Source: an uncultured Clostridia bacterium (GTDB lineage Bacteria; Bacillota; Clostridia; Oscillospirales; CAG-272). From it: a stretch of DNA of 57,878 nucleotides. Below, piece after piece: positions 1 through 6,802 of this stretch. The first letter of the stretch is position 1; each line of letters begins with the position of its first letter. A program made the position numbers and the translations under genes. Under the pieces are notes generated by a model. That model was not told the DNA's origin and ran no database searches. It saw only the letters and a program-made list of their open reading frames with translations. Where the stretch lies: contig CALWJT010000037.1 in the NCBI GenBank assembly GCA_944381075.1, positions 1-57,878 on the forward strand. The letters run 5' to 3'.

Positions 1-145
1 AAGAGAACCGGACGGGGGGCATCGGGAGAGCGCGGAGTATAGAACGGGGGTGGAGCAGGGAAAGCATCGGATCGACAGAGGGAAACCAGCAAGAAAAGGG
101 ATCGAGTATTGATATCCCAGACGGATATATATTAGGAGGAAACTG

Positions 146-937
146 ATGCACAATGAACGGGAGGGCCGCTGCGAGAGCTGCTCCAAGGAAAAAACGGACC
201 GGATCCCGATCCGGCGTGTGGTGGAAAAGCTGGATGCGGCATTTTCAAGGAACGATCTTGCAGAGGCGGGGAGGCTTCTCGCCTTCTGGGAGAAAGAAGC
301 GCGCGCGCTTGCCGATTTCCATGGACTGCTCGAAATTTTAAGCGAAGAGATCGGCTATTTCCGCCGGACGGGGGACCGCGCGCGCGGACTCGCCGCCGTT
401 TCCGAGGCGTTTGCGCTCATAGAGGAGCTGGGGCTTTCGGATTCGGCTTCCGGCGCGACCATTTATGTCAACGGTGCGACGACGATGAAGGCGTTTGGAA
501 GGGCGGCGGAAGCGATGCCGTACTATATGCGCGCAAAGAAGATTTTGGAAGAGAACCTGCCGTCCGACAGCTATCTTCTGGCAGCGCTTTTCAACAACAT
601 GGCGTCGGCATACGACGAGCTGGATGCGTTTGAAAAAGCGGAGGAATGTTACCGTGCGGCGATTCGGATCCTTGCCAAGAGTGTGGACAACGACGGAGAG
701 ATCGCCGTCAGCTATGTCAATCTTGCCCATCTTTATTACGACAGGGACAAGACGGATCCCCGTATTGCCTCTCTTTTGGAAACCGCTTGGTCCTATCTGA
801 TGTCGGAGCGCCTTCCGCACGACGGCAATTACGCTTTTATTTGTTCCAAATGCGCGCCGTCGTTCGGATTTTTCGGCTATTTTGCAAGAGAGGCGGCGCT
901 TCGGCGCGCGGCGGAGGAGATCTATGCGGGGACTTGA
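146..937 (+). CDS. Tetratricopeptide-repeat protein
   Basis: This 263-residue protein has no signal peptide or membrane segment, so it is probably cytosolic. Residues about 95-230 consist of helical-pair repeats with TPR-like spacing, for example the stretch with YNNMASAYDELDAFEKAEE-like character near residues 150-170. This suggests a protein-interaction scaffold. A clear ribosome binding site (taggagga, 131-138) precedes the ATG. The gene overlaps the start of the DUF4037 gene by 14 bases, so the two are translationally coupled and probably work together. TPR plus DUF4037 pairs occur in other Firmicutes, but I know of no assigned function. The family call is fairly sure and the role is unknown. 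Confidence 0.75.
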   Translation: MHNEREGRCESCSKEKTDRIPIRRVVEKLDAAFSRNDLAEAGRLLAFWEKEARALADFHGLLEILSEEIGYFRRTGDRARGLAAVSEAFALIEELGLSDSASGATIYVNGATTMKAFGRAAEAMPYYMRAKKILEENLPSDSYLLAALFNNMASAYDELDAFEKAEECYRAAIRILAKSVDNDGEIAVSYVNLAHLYYDRDKTDPRIASLLETAWSYLMSERLPHDGNYAFICSKCAPSFGFFGYFAREAALRRAAEEIYAGT

Positions 938-1850
938 GCTTTCCCGTGCGTTCTGGGAGGAATACGGCCGGCCGATGCTCGCGGAGAGATTTCCCGAATA
1001 TCAGGACCGGATCGCGGCGGGCCTTGTCGGACATGGGTCGGAATGCTTCGGCTTCGATGACGAAATCTCCCGCGACCATGATTTTGCCCCCGGCTTTTGT
1101 CTTTGGATCACCGAGGAGGACGAGCGGCAGTTCGGATTCCGCCTGTTTCGCGCTTATGCGGCACTGCCTGCGGAGTTTGGCGGGGTCCGCCTGAAGGAAA
1201 GCAGTGCTATGGGATCCGGGAAGAAGGGCGTGCATACCATTCCGGAGTTTTATTCCTTCTATACAGGAAGAAAAGGAGCACCCGAGGAGTGGCAGGACTG
1301 GCTTTACACGCCGTCCTTTTATTTGGCCGAGGCGGTGAACGGGGAAGTCTTTTCGGATCCGCTCGGCAAATTTACGGAGATCCGAGAGACGATCCTGCAT
1401 GGGATGCCGGAGGATGTAAGGCGCAAAAAAATCGCGTCGTGCGCCATTGCCATGGCGCAGACCGGGCAGTACAATTATAAAAGGTGCCTCGCACACGGAG
1501 AAAGCGGTGCGGCGGCGCTTGTGCTTTCGCGGTTTGCCGAGCATTGCGCCGACATGGTTTTTCTTCTCAACAAAGCGCATGCGCCGTATTACAAATGGAA
1601 GCTGCGCGCGATGCGGCGCCTGCCCCTGTTAGGCGATCGTTCGGGAATTTTGGAGGCGCTGCTTTCGGATGCCCCGTCCGCGCAAAAGTCCGATTGGATC
1701 GAATCGCTCTGCGCGGATGTGACAGGGGTGCTTGCGGCGCAGGACCTTGTACCGCCGCTCGGCGACTATCTGGAGCCGTATGCCTATGCGGTAAACGAGA
1801 CCATTGAAAACTCTGAGATCCGAAATCTGCATATCATGCTTGCGGATTGA
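924..1850 (+). CDS. DUF4037 domain protein (nucleotidyltransferase-like fold)
   Basis: This 308-residue soluble protein carries a GHGSECFGFDDEISRDHDF segment at about residues 36-54, typical of DUF4037. It resembles the GS...DxD core of nucleotidyltransferase-fold proteins, so an NTP-transfer activity is plausible but unproven. I chose the ATG at 924 because ggaggaga (912-919) sits directly upstream. An in-frame ATG at 882 would add 14 arginine-rich residues inside the TPR gene and has no ribosome binding site. The gene is co-transcribed with the TPR gene, whose stop lies 14 bases inside it. No terminator is visible between its stop and the promoter at 1874. Confidence 0.75.
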   Translation: MRGLELSRAFWEEYGRPMLAERFPEYQDRIAAGLVGHGSECFGFDDEISRDHDFAPGFCLWITEEDERQFGFRLFRAYAALPAEFGGVRLKESSAMGSGKKGVHTIPEFYSFYTGRKGAPEEWQDWLYTPSFYLAEAVNGEVFSDPLGKFTEIRETILHGMPEDVRRKKIASCAIAMAQTGQYNYKRCLAHGESGAAALVLSRFAEHCADMVFLLNKAHAPYYKWKLRAMRRLPLLGDRSGILEALLSDAPSAQKSDWIESLCADVTGVLAAQDLVPPLGDYLEPYAYAVNETIENSEIRNLHIMLAD

Positions 1851-1873
1851 AAAAGAGAAGCTTGTAAAAAATC

Positions 1874-1902
1874 TTGACAAACTTCATAAGATATGAGATA
1901 AT
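1874..1902 (+). promoter_or_regulatory. Sigma-A-type promoter for the membrane protein gene
   Basis: TTGACA (1874-1879), a 17-base spacer and GATAAT (1897-1902) form a near-consensus vegetative promoter. It reads toward the gene at 2014 and leaves a leader of about 100 bases. Confidence 0.7.
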
Positions 1903-2013
1903 ATTGGCATATAGAAAGACGAAAATAGTCGTTTTATGGCCGATAATCGATTTATGAGGATACTTCAGCTTTTGGATTCGCTGTCTGCGGATTAGATGGG
2001 AGAAAGGGGTTTT

Positions 2014-2544
2014 ATGGCAAGTCAATTCAGACAAAAGCGAAAAGAGCTTGTAAATAAGGCGCTTGCTGAGGATTCGGATATCGCTTTTGGGAAGCGATTT
2101 GCTACCGTTGTCGTAATCCTTTGGGTGTCCACCCGTGTGCTGCAGCTGGCATCCACGCTGCTGTCTATTTTGCTTGGCAGCTTGATCGTTTATTCGTTGC
2201 ATAACGTTTTCATGCTGCTCGTCATTGCGATATATTTGTGGGCGCTTTTTTTAGGCTTCCGCTGGACAGTCGTTTTTCCCGTATTTATGGGAGGGCTCCT
2301 GGTCATGGAGACCTTTCGCTTTAATTTGTACTATGTTTTGATTTCAGAGCGATATGCGTTGGATGCGCATTTGTATGCGTTGACGTATATTGTGGCCGCG
2401 TATGGGCAGATCCTTTTTTCCATTCTGCTTGTAGCGAGCCGCCGCTCCAGGCTCTATTTTGATACGGTCAATCAGACTACTCAGCGAATGCAAATGGAGC
2501 GCCTGGAAGAAAAATACAAAAAGAGACGTCATAAGAAGAAATAA
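2014..2544 (+). CDS. Small integral membrane protein of unknown function
   Basis: This 176-residue protein has a charged N-terminus, about four hydrophobic segments (near residues 30-55, 60-85, 90-115 and 125-145) and a very basic C-terminal tail ending KKRRHKKK. The tail should lie in the cytoplasm. The start at 2014 is preferred over an ATG at 1996 because gggagaaagggg (1998-2009) is correctly spaced only for 2014. I do not recognise the family. The gene is monocistronic, with its own promoter (1874-1902) and a terminator directly after the stop. Confidence 0.7.
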   Translation: MASQFRQKRKELVNKALAEDSDIAFGKRFATVVVILWVSTRVLQLASTLLSILLGSLIVYSLHNVFMLLVIAIYLWALFLGFRWTVVFPVFMGGLLVMETFRFNLYYVLISERYALDAHLYALTYIVAAYGQILFSILLVASRRSRLYFDTVNQTTQRMQMERLEEKYKKRRHKKK

Positions 2545-2573
2545 AAAAACCGGGATTTTATCCCGGTTTTTTT
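2545..2573. terminator. Bidirectional rho-independent terminator
   Basis: The stem CCGGGAT/ATCCCGG with a short T-rich loop is flanked by A-tracts and T-tracts. It can therefore stop transcription both from the + strand membrane protein and from the - strand VWA gene. Confidence 0.85.
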
Positions 2574-2668
2574 GCAGAAGTATGCTTATTCGCTTAAAAA
2601 GAGGCCGCAGGATGATAAACTCCAAGCGATATGCCTCGCGCGATATTCCCCCAGAAGGTTTCGGTATG

Positions 2669-2692
2669 TACCACCGCCGGCTGGCGGTGGCA
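2669..2692 (-). other. GC-rich hairpin downstream of the VWA gene
   Basis: The inverted repeat CCACCGCC/GGCGGTGG has a 4-base loop. It lies just past the VWA stop codon and lacks a T-tract on the - strand. It may be an mRNA-stabilising 3' hairpin ahead of the true terminator at 2545-2573. Confidence 0.4.
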
Positions 2693-2707
2693 GGCATTTT
2701 GGGAATG

Positions 2708-4090
2708 TCACAGTGTGAGCACGGATTCACAGCAGCGATAATCGGTGTCGATATTATGCGCGATGAAACGTGCTTTAAAGTTCCGTCGATTGCACATAGC
2801 GGAGGGAGATCCTCCGGATACATCCAAATCTTCGGGAACGACGAATTTGATACATTTGATAAGGACGTCTCTGCAAGTTGCCTGGTTGTGAGCAGGAATG
2901 GTCATGGCTTTCATGCCTCGCTGGTATTCCATGCCGTTTTCATCGACCTCCGTGAGGATCGCTGCAAATGCGACTCGCTTGCCGGGGCAAACATTTTTGA
3001 TGGTGACGTCCATTTGAATGATCCGGCCGACGGATTCCAGATAAACATCGCCCATATCGACGACAAGGGAATCGGAACAGCCCTCGACCGCAAGATCGAC
3101 CGGTACTGGACATGGTTCAGGATTCACAACGACGTCGCATTCTACGGAAACGGTAGGAGCGGGAAACGTGACGACGTTTCCTTCCGCATCAGAATATTTG
3201 ATAGACTCATTGACAAGCTTGGTGCCTGACGTCTGAGCGGTATGACGAACAAAGAATTCCAGAACGGCGCTTTCGCTGGCGCTGACGCCAAGTTCGGGAA
3301 TGTTCCATCTCAAAGAGGTGGAGTTGAGCGTGGTCGCGGTCCCCTTGTTGGGATTCAGCACGCTGGTAATGATGAAATCGGGATTGACAGTCTCGTCAAT
3401 GACGATATTTGTAGCGCCGGTTTTCGTAATGTTGGCGGCAAGTTCCGCAAACAGCTCTTCCAGCTCTGCCGAATCCGGCGTGATCGCTACATGGGAAGCG
3501 TCCGGGTCGGTGGCCCATTCGTTCAGTGCGTCGACGTTGAGTCCGTCGGAGCCGATAAGGCCGATGCAATAGATAATGATCCCTTGTGCTCTTGCCTGCG
3601 CTGCGACAGGAGCGGGCGGAGCACCGGTGGTCGTGTTTCCGTCTGTAAACATGACCATAACCTTGGCATTGCCGGACTGAGAGTCAAACAGCTGCGTTGC
3701 CTTAGTAAAGGCATCCGCATGATTGGTGTTTCCGCCTGCGCTTAGCATGTCAACAGCGTTTTTCAGCGTATCGACAGATGTGATGAGCTGCGTATTCTGT
3801 GTTGCGGTTTCCGCAAAGCTGACGATTCCGATACGGCTTCCCGATCCGATTTCACCGTCGGCAGCGCCGCCGGTCGCCTCCGCGATGATATCGATGAAGG
3901 TTTTGGCGCCGGTCTTCATATTGGCAAGCGGAGTGCCTGTCATACTTCCGGAGCGGTCTAAAATAAGCACGATATCTGTCGGATTGGTGATGATATCCGG
4001 GGCGGCTGTCAATGCCAGCGTAACGCGCAGAGAACCGTTGCAGTCGATCTGCGTCGCGTTGATGACTTTATTTGAATTTGTAACACCCAT
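2708..4090 (-). CDS. von Willebrand factor A domain protein
   Basis: This 460-residue protein has a VWA domain at residues about 37-225 with a complete MIDAS metal site: DRSGS at 45-49, Thr122 and Asp150 in FTDG. This implies divalent-metal-dependent ligand binding. Residues 230-345 look like a beta-sandwich (DUF11-like), followed by a Cys-rich C-terminal region with roughly ten cysteines. There is no signal peptide, lipobox or membrane anchor, which is unusual for this architecture. The start at 4090 is fixed by a strong aaggaggtaac ribosome binding site; in-frame upstream codons lack one. The gene stands alone and faces the membrane protein gene convergently. Its physiological role is unknown. 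Confidence 0.8.
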   Translation of the reverse strand: MGVTNSNKVINATQIDCNGSLRVTLALTAAPDIITNPTDIVLILDRSGSMTGTPLANMKTGAKTFIDIIAEATGGAADGEIGSGSRIGIVSFAETATQNTQLITSVDTLKNAVDMLSAGGNTNHADAFTKATQLFDSQSGNAKVMVMFTDGNTTTGAPPAPVAAQARAQGIIIYCIGLIGSDGLNVDALNEWATDPDASHVAITPDSAELEELFAELAANITKTGATNIVIDETVNPDFIITSVLNPNKGTATTLNSTSLRWNIPELGVSASESAVLEFFVRHTAQTSGTKLVNESIKYSDAEGNVVTFPAPTVSVECDVVVNPEPCPVPVDLAVEGCSDSLVVDMGDVYLESVGRIIQMDVTIKNVCPGKRVAFAAILTEVDENGMEYQRGMKAMTIPAHNQATCRDVLIKCIKFVVPEDLDVSGGSPSAMCNRRNFKARFIAHNIDTDYRCCESVLTL

Positions 4091-4118
4091 TGGTTTGTTA
4101 CCTCCTTCTGGGGGGATT

Positions 4119-4219
4119 CCCCATATCATACTATGCAGGGCGTGTGTAATTTGACAGCTCGAACCCTGCATGGCCGGTGTATCTCTCAATAAGGCGGCGG
4201 GGAACCGCGGGATATGGGG
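4119..4219 (-). promoter_or_regulatory. Structured 5' leader of the VWA gene
   Basis: Two nested inverted repeats lie just upstream of the VWA ribosome binding site. The outer arms are CCCCATATC (4119-4127) and GATATGGGG (4211-4219). The inner arms are ATGCAGGG (4133-4140) and CCCTGCAT (4164-4171). Together they could fold the leader into a long stem directly before the Shine-Dalgarno sequence. I do not recognise a known riboswitch. A TATACT-like -10 (complement of 4270-4275) could start this leader, but its -35 is poor. Confidence 0.4.
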
Positions 4220-4463
4220 CGGCGAAATTCCCCTTTTTGTGGCTTTGTTTTAGGCTCTGTCCTTTTCAAAGTATAGGGTTCCTTTTTTCTAATTGGAGGA
4301 TTTCTGAATATATTTTCTGAGACGGCTGCACGTCAGTCATCCATTCTATTTGCCGACGGAAAAGAGAAAGCAGTGACCGCTATCACATAAAAATTTTTGG
4401 AAGCGGTTAAACTATCGTTGCCCGCGGGTCTCTGTTCCGGTAAAATAAAATTTAGAAATCCGC
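4220..4463. other. Intergenic region without a recognisable gene
   Basis: The stretch between the VWA leader and the tRNA promoter holds no convincing open reading frame. It has a short inverted repeat (ACCGCT near 4376, AGCGGT near 4411) and T-rich runs but nothing I can name. Confidence 0.4.
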
Positions 4464-4492
4464 TTGACAAAACGCCGGATTTATGATAACAT
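4464..4492 (+). promoter_or_regulatory. Promoter of tRNA-Ser
   Basis: A perfect TTGACA (4464-4469) is followed after 17 bases by TAACAT (4487-4492). It lies 70 bases upstream of the tRNA. Confidence 0.6.
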
Positions 4493-4561
4493 ATCTTAGC
4501 TGGAAGAAGTTAGAGATTGGGCTTGCTTCCAAGGATGATGTATCCATAAAAATAGAAATTC

Positions 4562-4655
4562 GGAGAAGTACTCAAGTTGGCCGAAGAGGCGCCCCTGCTA
4601 AGGGTGTAGGTCGGGTTTAACCGGCGCGAGAGTTCAAATCTCTCCTTCTCCGCCA
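4562..4655 (+). tRNA. tRNA-Ser (anticodon GCT)
   Basis: This is a class II tRNA of 94 bases. The 7-bp acceptor stem is GGAGAAG/CTTCTCC. The anticodon loop CTGCTAA carries GCT at 4597-4599 and reads AGC/AGU. A long variable arm follows, then the T-loop GTTCAAATC and an encoded 3' CCA (4653-4655). The long variable arm and GCT anticodon identify serine. Confidence 0.97.
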
Positions 4656-4658
4656 CGT

Positions 4659-4688
4659 CGGAACGAGTTATGCTCGTTCCGATTTTTT
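4659..4688 (+). terminator. Rho-independent terminator of tRNA-Ser
   Basis: The stem CGGAACGAG/CTCGTTCCG has a 5-base loop and is followed by ATTTTTTAT. It begins three bases after the tRNA CCA end. Confidence 0.9.
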
Positions 4689-4689
4689 A

Positions 4690-5073
4690 TGTAATAAAAA
4701 ATCCGTCACCCGCTCCACTGTTCCTCCTTTTCGCAAAAAGTCACGCTCGGCTTACCTGTTCGGTTGTAAACGCCCTCACGACGGCTCGCTGTCGCTACCA
4801 ACTTTTTGCGAGTTACGAGGGTTCACCTCCCACCGCCGAAATGCCGAAAATATCTTTTTTATGTGGCTTAGACATAAAACGTTTCGTTGAAAAAATCAGA
4901 CAGAGCCTCAAAATATAGGCTGTGGCTGATTTTTTCTTCTCATTTCTATTATCCGAATTTGTCTGTTTTTCTCCTGCTTTTATCTTTTTTTCGGTGTCAA
5001 ATCGGGTGCAAAATCCTTTGTCGGGTGTCATTTGACTTACCATACGGAAATAAGACTTTTCTTGCCGTTCCTC
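4690..5073. other. Non-coding region with inverted repeats
   Basis: No gene is convincing here. The arms CGCAAAAAGT (from 4732) and ACTTTTTGCG (4801-4810) form a widely spaced inverted repeat. A second, terminator-like hairpin at 4890-4935 pairs AAAAAATCAG with CTGATTTTTT and CAGAGCCT with AGGCTGTG. A 247-base reading frame from about 4670 starts inside the tRNA terminator, has no ribosome binding site and was not accepted. The AT-rich composition differs from flanking genes. Confidence 0.45.
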
Positions 5074-5102
5074 TTGTGCTGTCTCTGGATTTCTGTTATA
5101 AT
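5074..5102 (+). promoter_or_regulatory. Promoter of the LysR gene at 5144
   Basis: TTGTGC (5074-5079), a 17-base spacer and a perfect TATAAT (5097-5102) lie about 40 bases upstream of the start codon. Confidence 0.65.
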
Positions 5103-5143
5103 GAAAAGGAAGACATGCGACATTGGGAAAGGGGAGAGAATCA

Positions 5144-6067
5144 TTGAATACGCTGCATTTTAAATATGCCGTCGAGGTAGAGCGCACCGGCTCGATTACA
5201 CAGGCGGCGGAGAACCTTTATATGGGACAGCCGAATCTCAGCAAGGCGATCATGGAGCTGGAGGATACGCTCGGCTTTCAGATTTTTGCACGCACTTCAA
5301 AGGGGGTGCTCCCGACAGAAAAAGGGAACCGTTTTTTGTCCTACGCCAAAAATGTCTTGGCTCAAATCGAAAAAATGGAAGCGCTGTCTGACGAGAATAC
5401 CGACCATCAATCTTTGAGCCTTGTGATTTCTCGTAGCGGCTATATTGCGTCTGCTGCCGCAAAGTTTGCGGGGGGACTGGATCCGTCCGGCAAAATCCGG
5501 CTGAACGTCAGAGAAACCAATGCGGTCCAGGTGATAGGCTGTGTGGCTTCGGGCGCGTTTGGCCTTGGCGTGGTGCGGTATAAGCAGCTCCATGAGAAGT
5601 ATTTTTTGGATTATATATCGGATAAAGAGTTGGACGTCATTCCGTTTTGGGAATTTGACAGTATGGTGACAGCTTCAAAACGGAATTTCTCCTCGGTGGA
5701 GGATTACCAGCGCCTGTGTGAGATGACGCCGATTGTATACGGTGACGAATCGATCCCCTATCTTTCCTTTGGAGAGGTGCGCAGAGAAGCAAAATCTCCG
5801 GCAGCCGACCGTGCGGTTTTTGTATACGATAGAAGCACGGCGCTGGAATTTTTGGATTTGCTTGCGGATACCTATATGCTGACATCTCCGGCGTTATCCT
5901 GTGAGCTGGACAAATACGGCTTGATGCAGAAGAAATATGAGATCCCGAATGAACGCTGCAAGGACGTGATCGTTTTTCAGAAGGGATATAAATTTTCGGA
6001 TGCCGACCGGAAATTTATCGATTTGTTGTCGGAAATCAAAAACGAGATAGAACTGACGCTTCGGTAA
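5144..6067 (+). CDS. LysR-family transcriptional regulator (paralogue of 49552)
   Basis: This 307-residue regulator has an N-terminal winged helix-turn-helix (residues 1-60, with the AAENLYMGQPNLSKAI-type recognition region) and a C-terminal substrate-binding-like effector domain. I chose the TTG at 5144. The ribosome binding site ggggagag (5131-5138) fits it, and the protein then aligns from residue 2 (NTLHFKYAVEVE) with the paralogue at 49552 (NILHLKYAVEVA). Similarity to that paralogue extends into the effector domain, with LGVVRYKQ matching LGIIRYQT. It sits just upstream of TATCGA repeats and the promoter of the ferredoxin-malate dehydrogenase operon, its likely target. The effector is unknown. 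Confidence 0.88.
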   Translation: MNTLHFKYAVEVERTGSITQAAENLYMGQPNLSKAIMELEDTLGFQIFARTSKGVLPTEKGNRFLSYAKNVLAQIEKMEALSDENTDHQSLSLVISRSGYIASAAAKFAGGLDPSGKIRLNVRETNAVQVIGCVASGAFGLGVVRYKQLHEKYFLDYISDKELDVIPFWEFDSMVTASKRNFSSVEDYQRLCEMTPIVYGDESIPYLSFGEVRREAKSPAADRAVFVYDRSTALEFLDLLADTYMLTSPALSCELDKYGLMQKKYEIPNERCKDVIVFQKGYKFSDADRKFIDLLSEIKNEIELTLR

Positions 6068-6245
6068 AAATTTTGAAAGCAGGCAGAAAAGGGCGTTTTT
6101 TCATTGCAATATTGGAATAATTACATGTATAAAATGGAATGTATTATTTATGACAATTGGCATGAGTTTTGAGCGGTCATGCAAATGGCGGAATTTATTG
6201 TGAAATTTGCCGGGATTTCACATCCTGTAAAGGAGAGAAGCCGTC
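6068..6245. other. AT-rich spacer between LysR and the TATCGA repeats
   Basis: No gene is seen. A T-run follows the LysR stop without a strong hairpin, so some read-through into the next operon is possible. A 19-codon GTG frame ends within the TATCGATA repeat region but has no ribosome binding site. Confidence 0.4.
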
Positions 6246-6289
6246 GCTTTTATCGATAAATAAATATCGATAAAAGCATATCGACATGC
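6246..6289 (+). promoter_or_regulatory. Three-copy TATCGA operator array, 14-bp period
   Basis: TATCGATA occurs at 6251-6258 and 6265-6272, and a third element TATCGACA begins at 6279. The copies start exactly 14 bp apart. The first two lie inside a perfect 13-bp-arm inverted repeat (6246-6258 and 6265-6277). The third element is followed by ATGC, six bases and TACATTTTACA, exactly as in the array at 50481-50510. I infer a binding site for the paralogous LysR proteins encoded beside each copy. Confidence 0.75.
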
Positions 6290-6300
6290 TTTTTTTACAT

Positions 6301-6329
6301 TTTACATATTCGTCCGCATATGATAAAAT
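6301..6329 (+). promoter_or_regulatory. Promoter of the ferredoxin-malate dehydrogenase-Hdr-Frd operon
   Basis: TTTACA (6301-6306), a 17-base spacer and TAAAAT (6324-6329). The flanking CATATGATAAAATAA is identical to the promoter at 50521-50549. The weak -35 directly adjacent to operator elements is typical of an activator-dependent promoter. Confidence 0.7.
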
Positions 6330-6495
6330 AAGCCCAGTAAAGTGAGGAAGTTTTTTGTCCGGGCCGGATGCGGACAGCGTTCCCTTGCTTTGACGGCTTG
6401 AACGAAAAATCATTTCGGATACGGCGACTGTCGATATTTGTTTTTTCCCGTCGGCGGCAGAAGACGAGGGAAAGGACTTTGAAGGAGAGTATTCG

Positions 6496-6522
6496 ATGGG
6501 AAAGGAACGGTGTTTCAAATGA
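6496..6522 (+). CDS. Putative 8-codon leader peptide coupled to the ferredoxin gene
   Basis: A good ribosome binding site (aaggagag, 6482-6489) precedes an ATG at 6496. The ATG opens an 8-codon frame (MGKERCFK), whose TGA at 6520-6522 overlaps the ferredoxin ATG as ATGA. The ferredoxin start has only a weak site of its own, so translation probably reaches it by termination-reinitiation. It could be a regulatory leader or the remnant of a lost upstream gene. At 51367 the homologous ferredoxin is likewise ATGA-coupled, there to a kinase gene. Confidence 0.45.
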   Translation: MGKERCFK

Positions 6523-6761
6523 AGAAAATTACGGTATGCGTCGGTTCGGCATGCTATATGAAAGGCTCGAGACAGGTGGTGGCGCAGCTTCAGCGTCTGA
6601 TTGAGGAGAATGGCCTGACCGATAAATACGAGCTGGAGGGAACGTTCTGCACAGGCAACTGCCAGCACGGGGTCTGTGTTGAATTTGACGGCAGGACCTA
6701 TTCGCTCACGCCGGACAATGCGGAGGAATTCTTCCGCACGGAAGTATTAAAGACCGCTTAA
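6519..6761 (+). CDS. Thioredoxin-like [2Fe-2S] ferredoxin
   Basis: This 80-residue protein belongs to the thioredoxin-like [2Fe-2S] family, related to the NuoE/HydC N-terminal fold. Its four ligands follow the canonical spacing CVGSAC (C-x4-C) and CTGNC (C-x3-C). It should be a small cytosolic electron carrier or redox-sensing subunit. The start at 6519 matches the homologues at 51367 and 51656 (MKKITVCVGSAC against MKVTVCIGSSC). It is the first full gene after the TATCGA array and is followed 41 bases later by malate dehydrogenase with no terminator between. No NuoF-like partner is adjacent. Confidence 0.88.
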   Translation: MKKITVCVGSACYMKGSRQVVAQLQRLIEENGLTDKYELEGTFCTGNCQHGVCVEFDGRTYSLTPDNAEEFFRTEVLKTA

Positions 6762-6802
6762 AAAACACGGAAAAATATTTTATTTTTAGGATGGAAATAC
6801 AT

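Noticed and set aside
2459-3229. A + strand reading frame running from the membrane protein gene across the terminator into the VWA antisense
   Set aside because: It crosses a strong bidirectional terminator and is antisense to the VWA coding region.
4811-4840. A GGGTTCACCTCCC segment resembling a tRNA T-arm
   Set aside because: No acceptor stem or anticodon arm can be built around it.
4670-4918. An 82-codon reading frame after tRNA-Ser
   Set aside because: It starts inside the tRNA terminator, has no ribosome binding site and overlaps hairpin arms.
6368-6604. A 78-codon frame over the ferredoxin leader
   Set aside because: Different frame from the conserved ferredoxin, no homology recognised, and it runs into the ferredoxin coding region.
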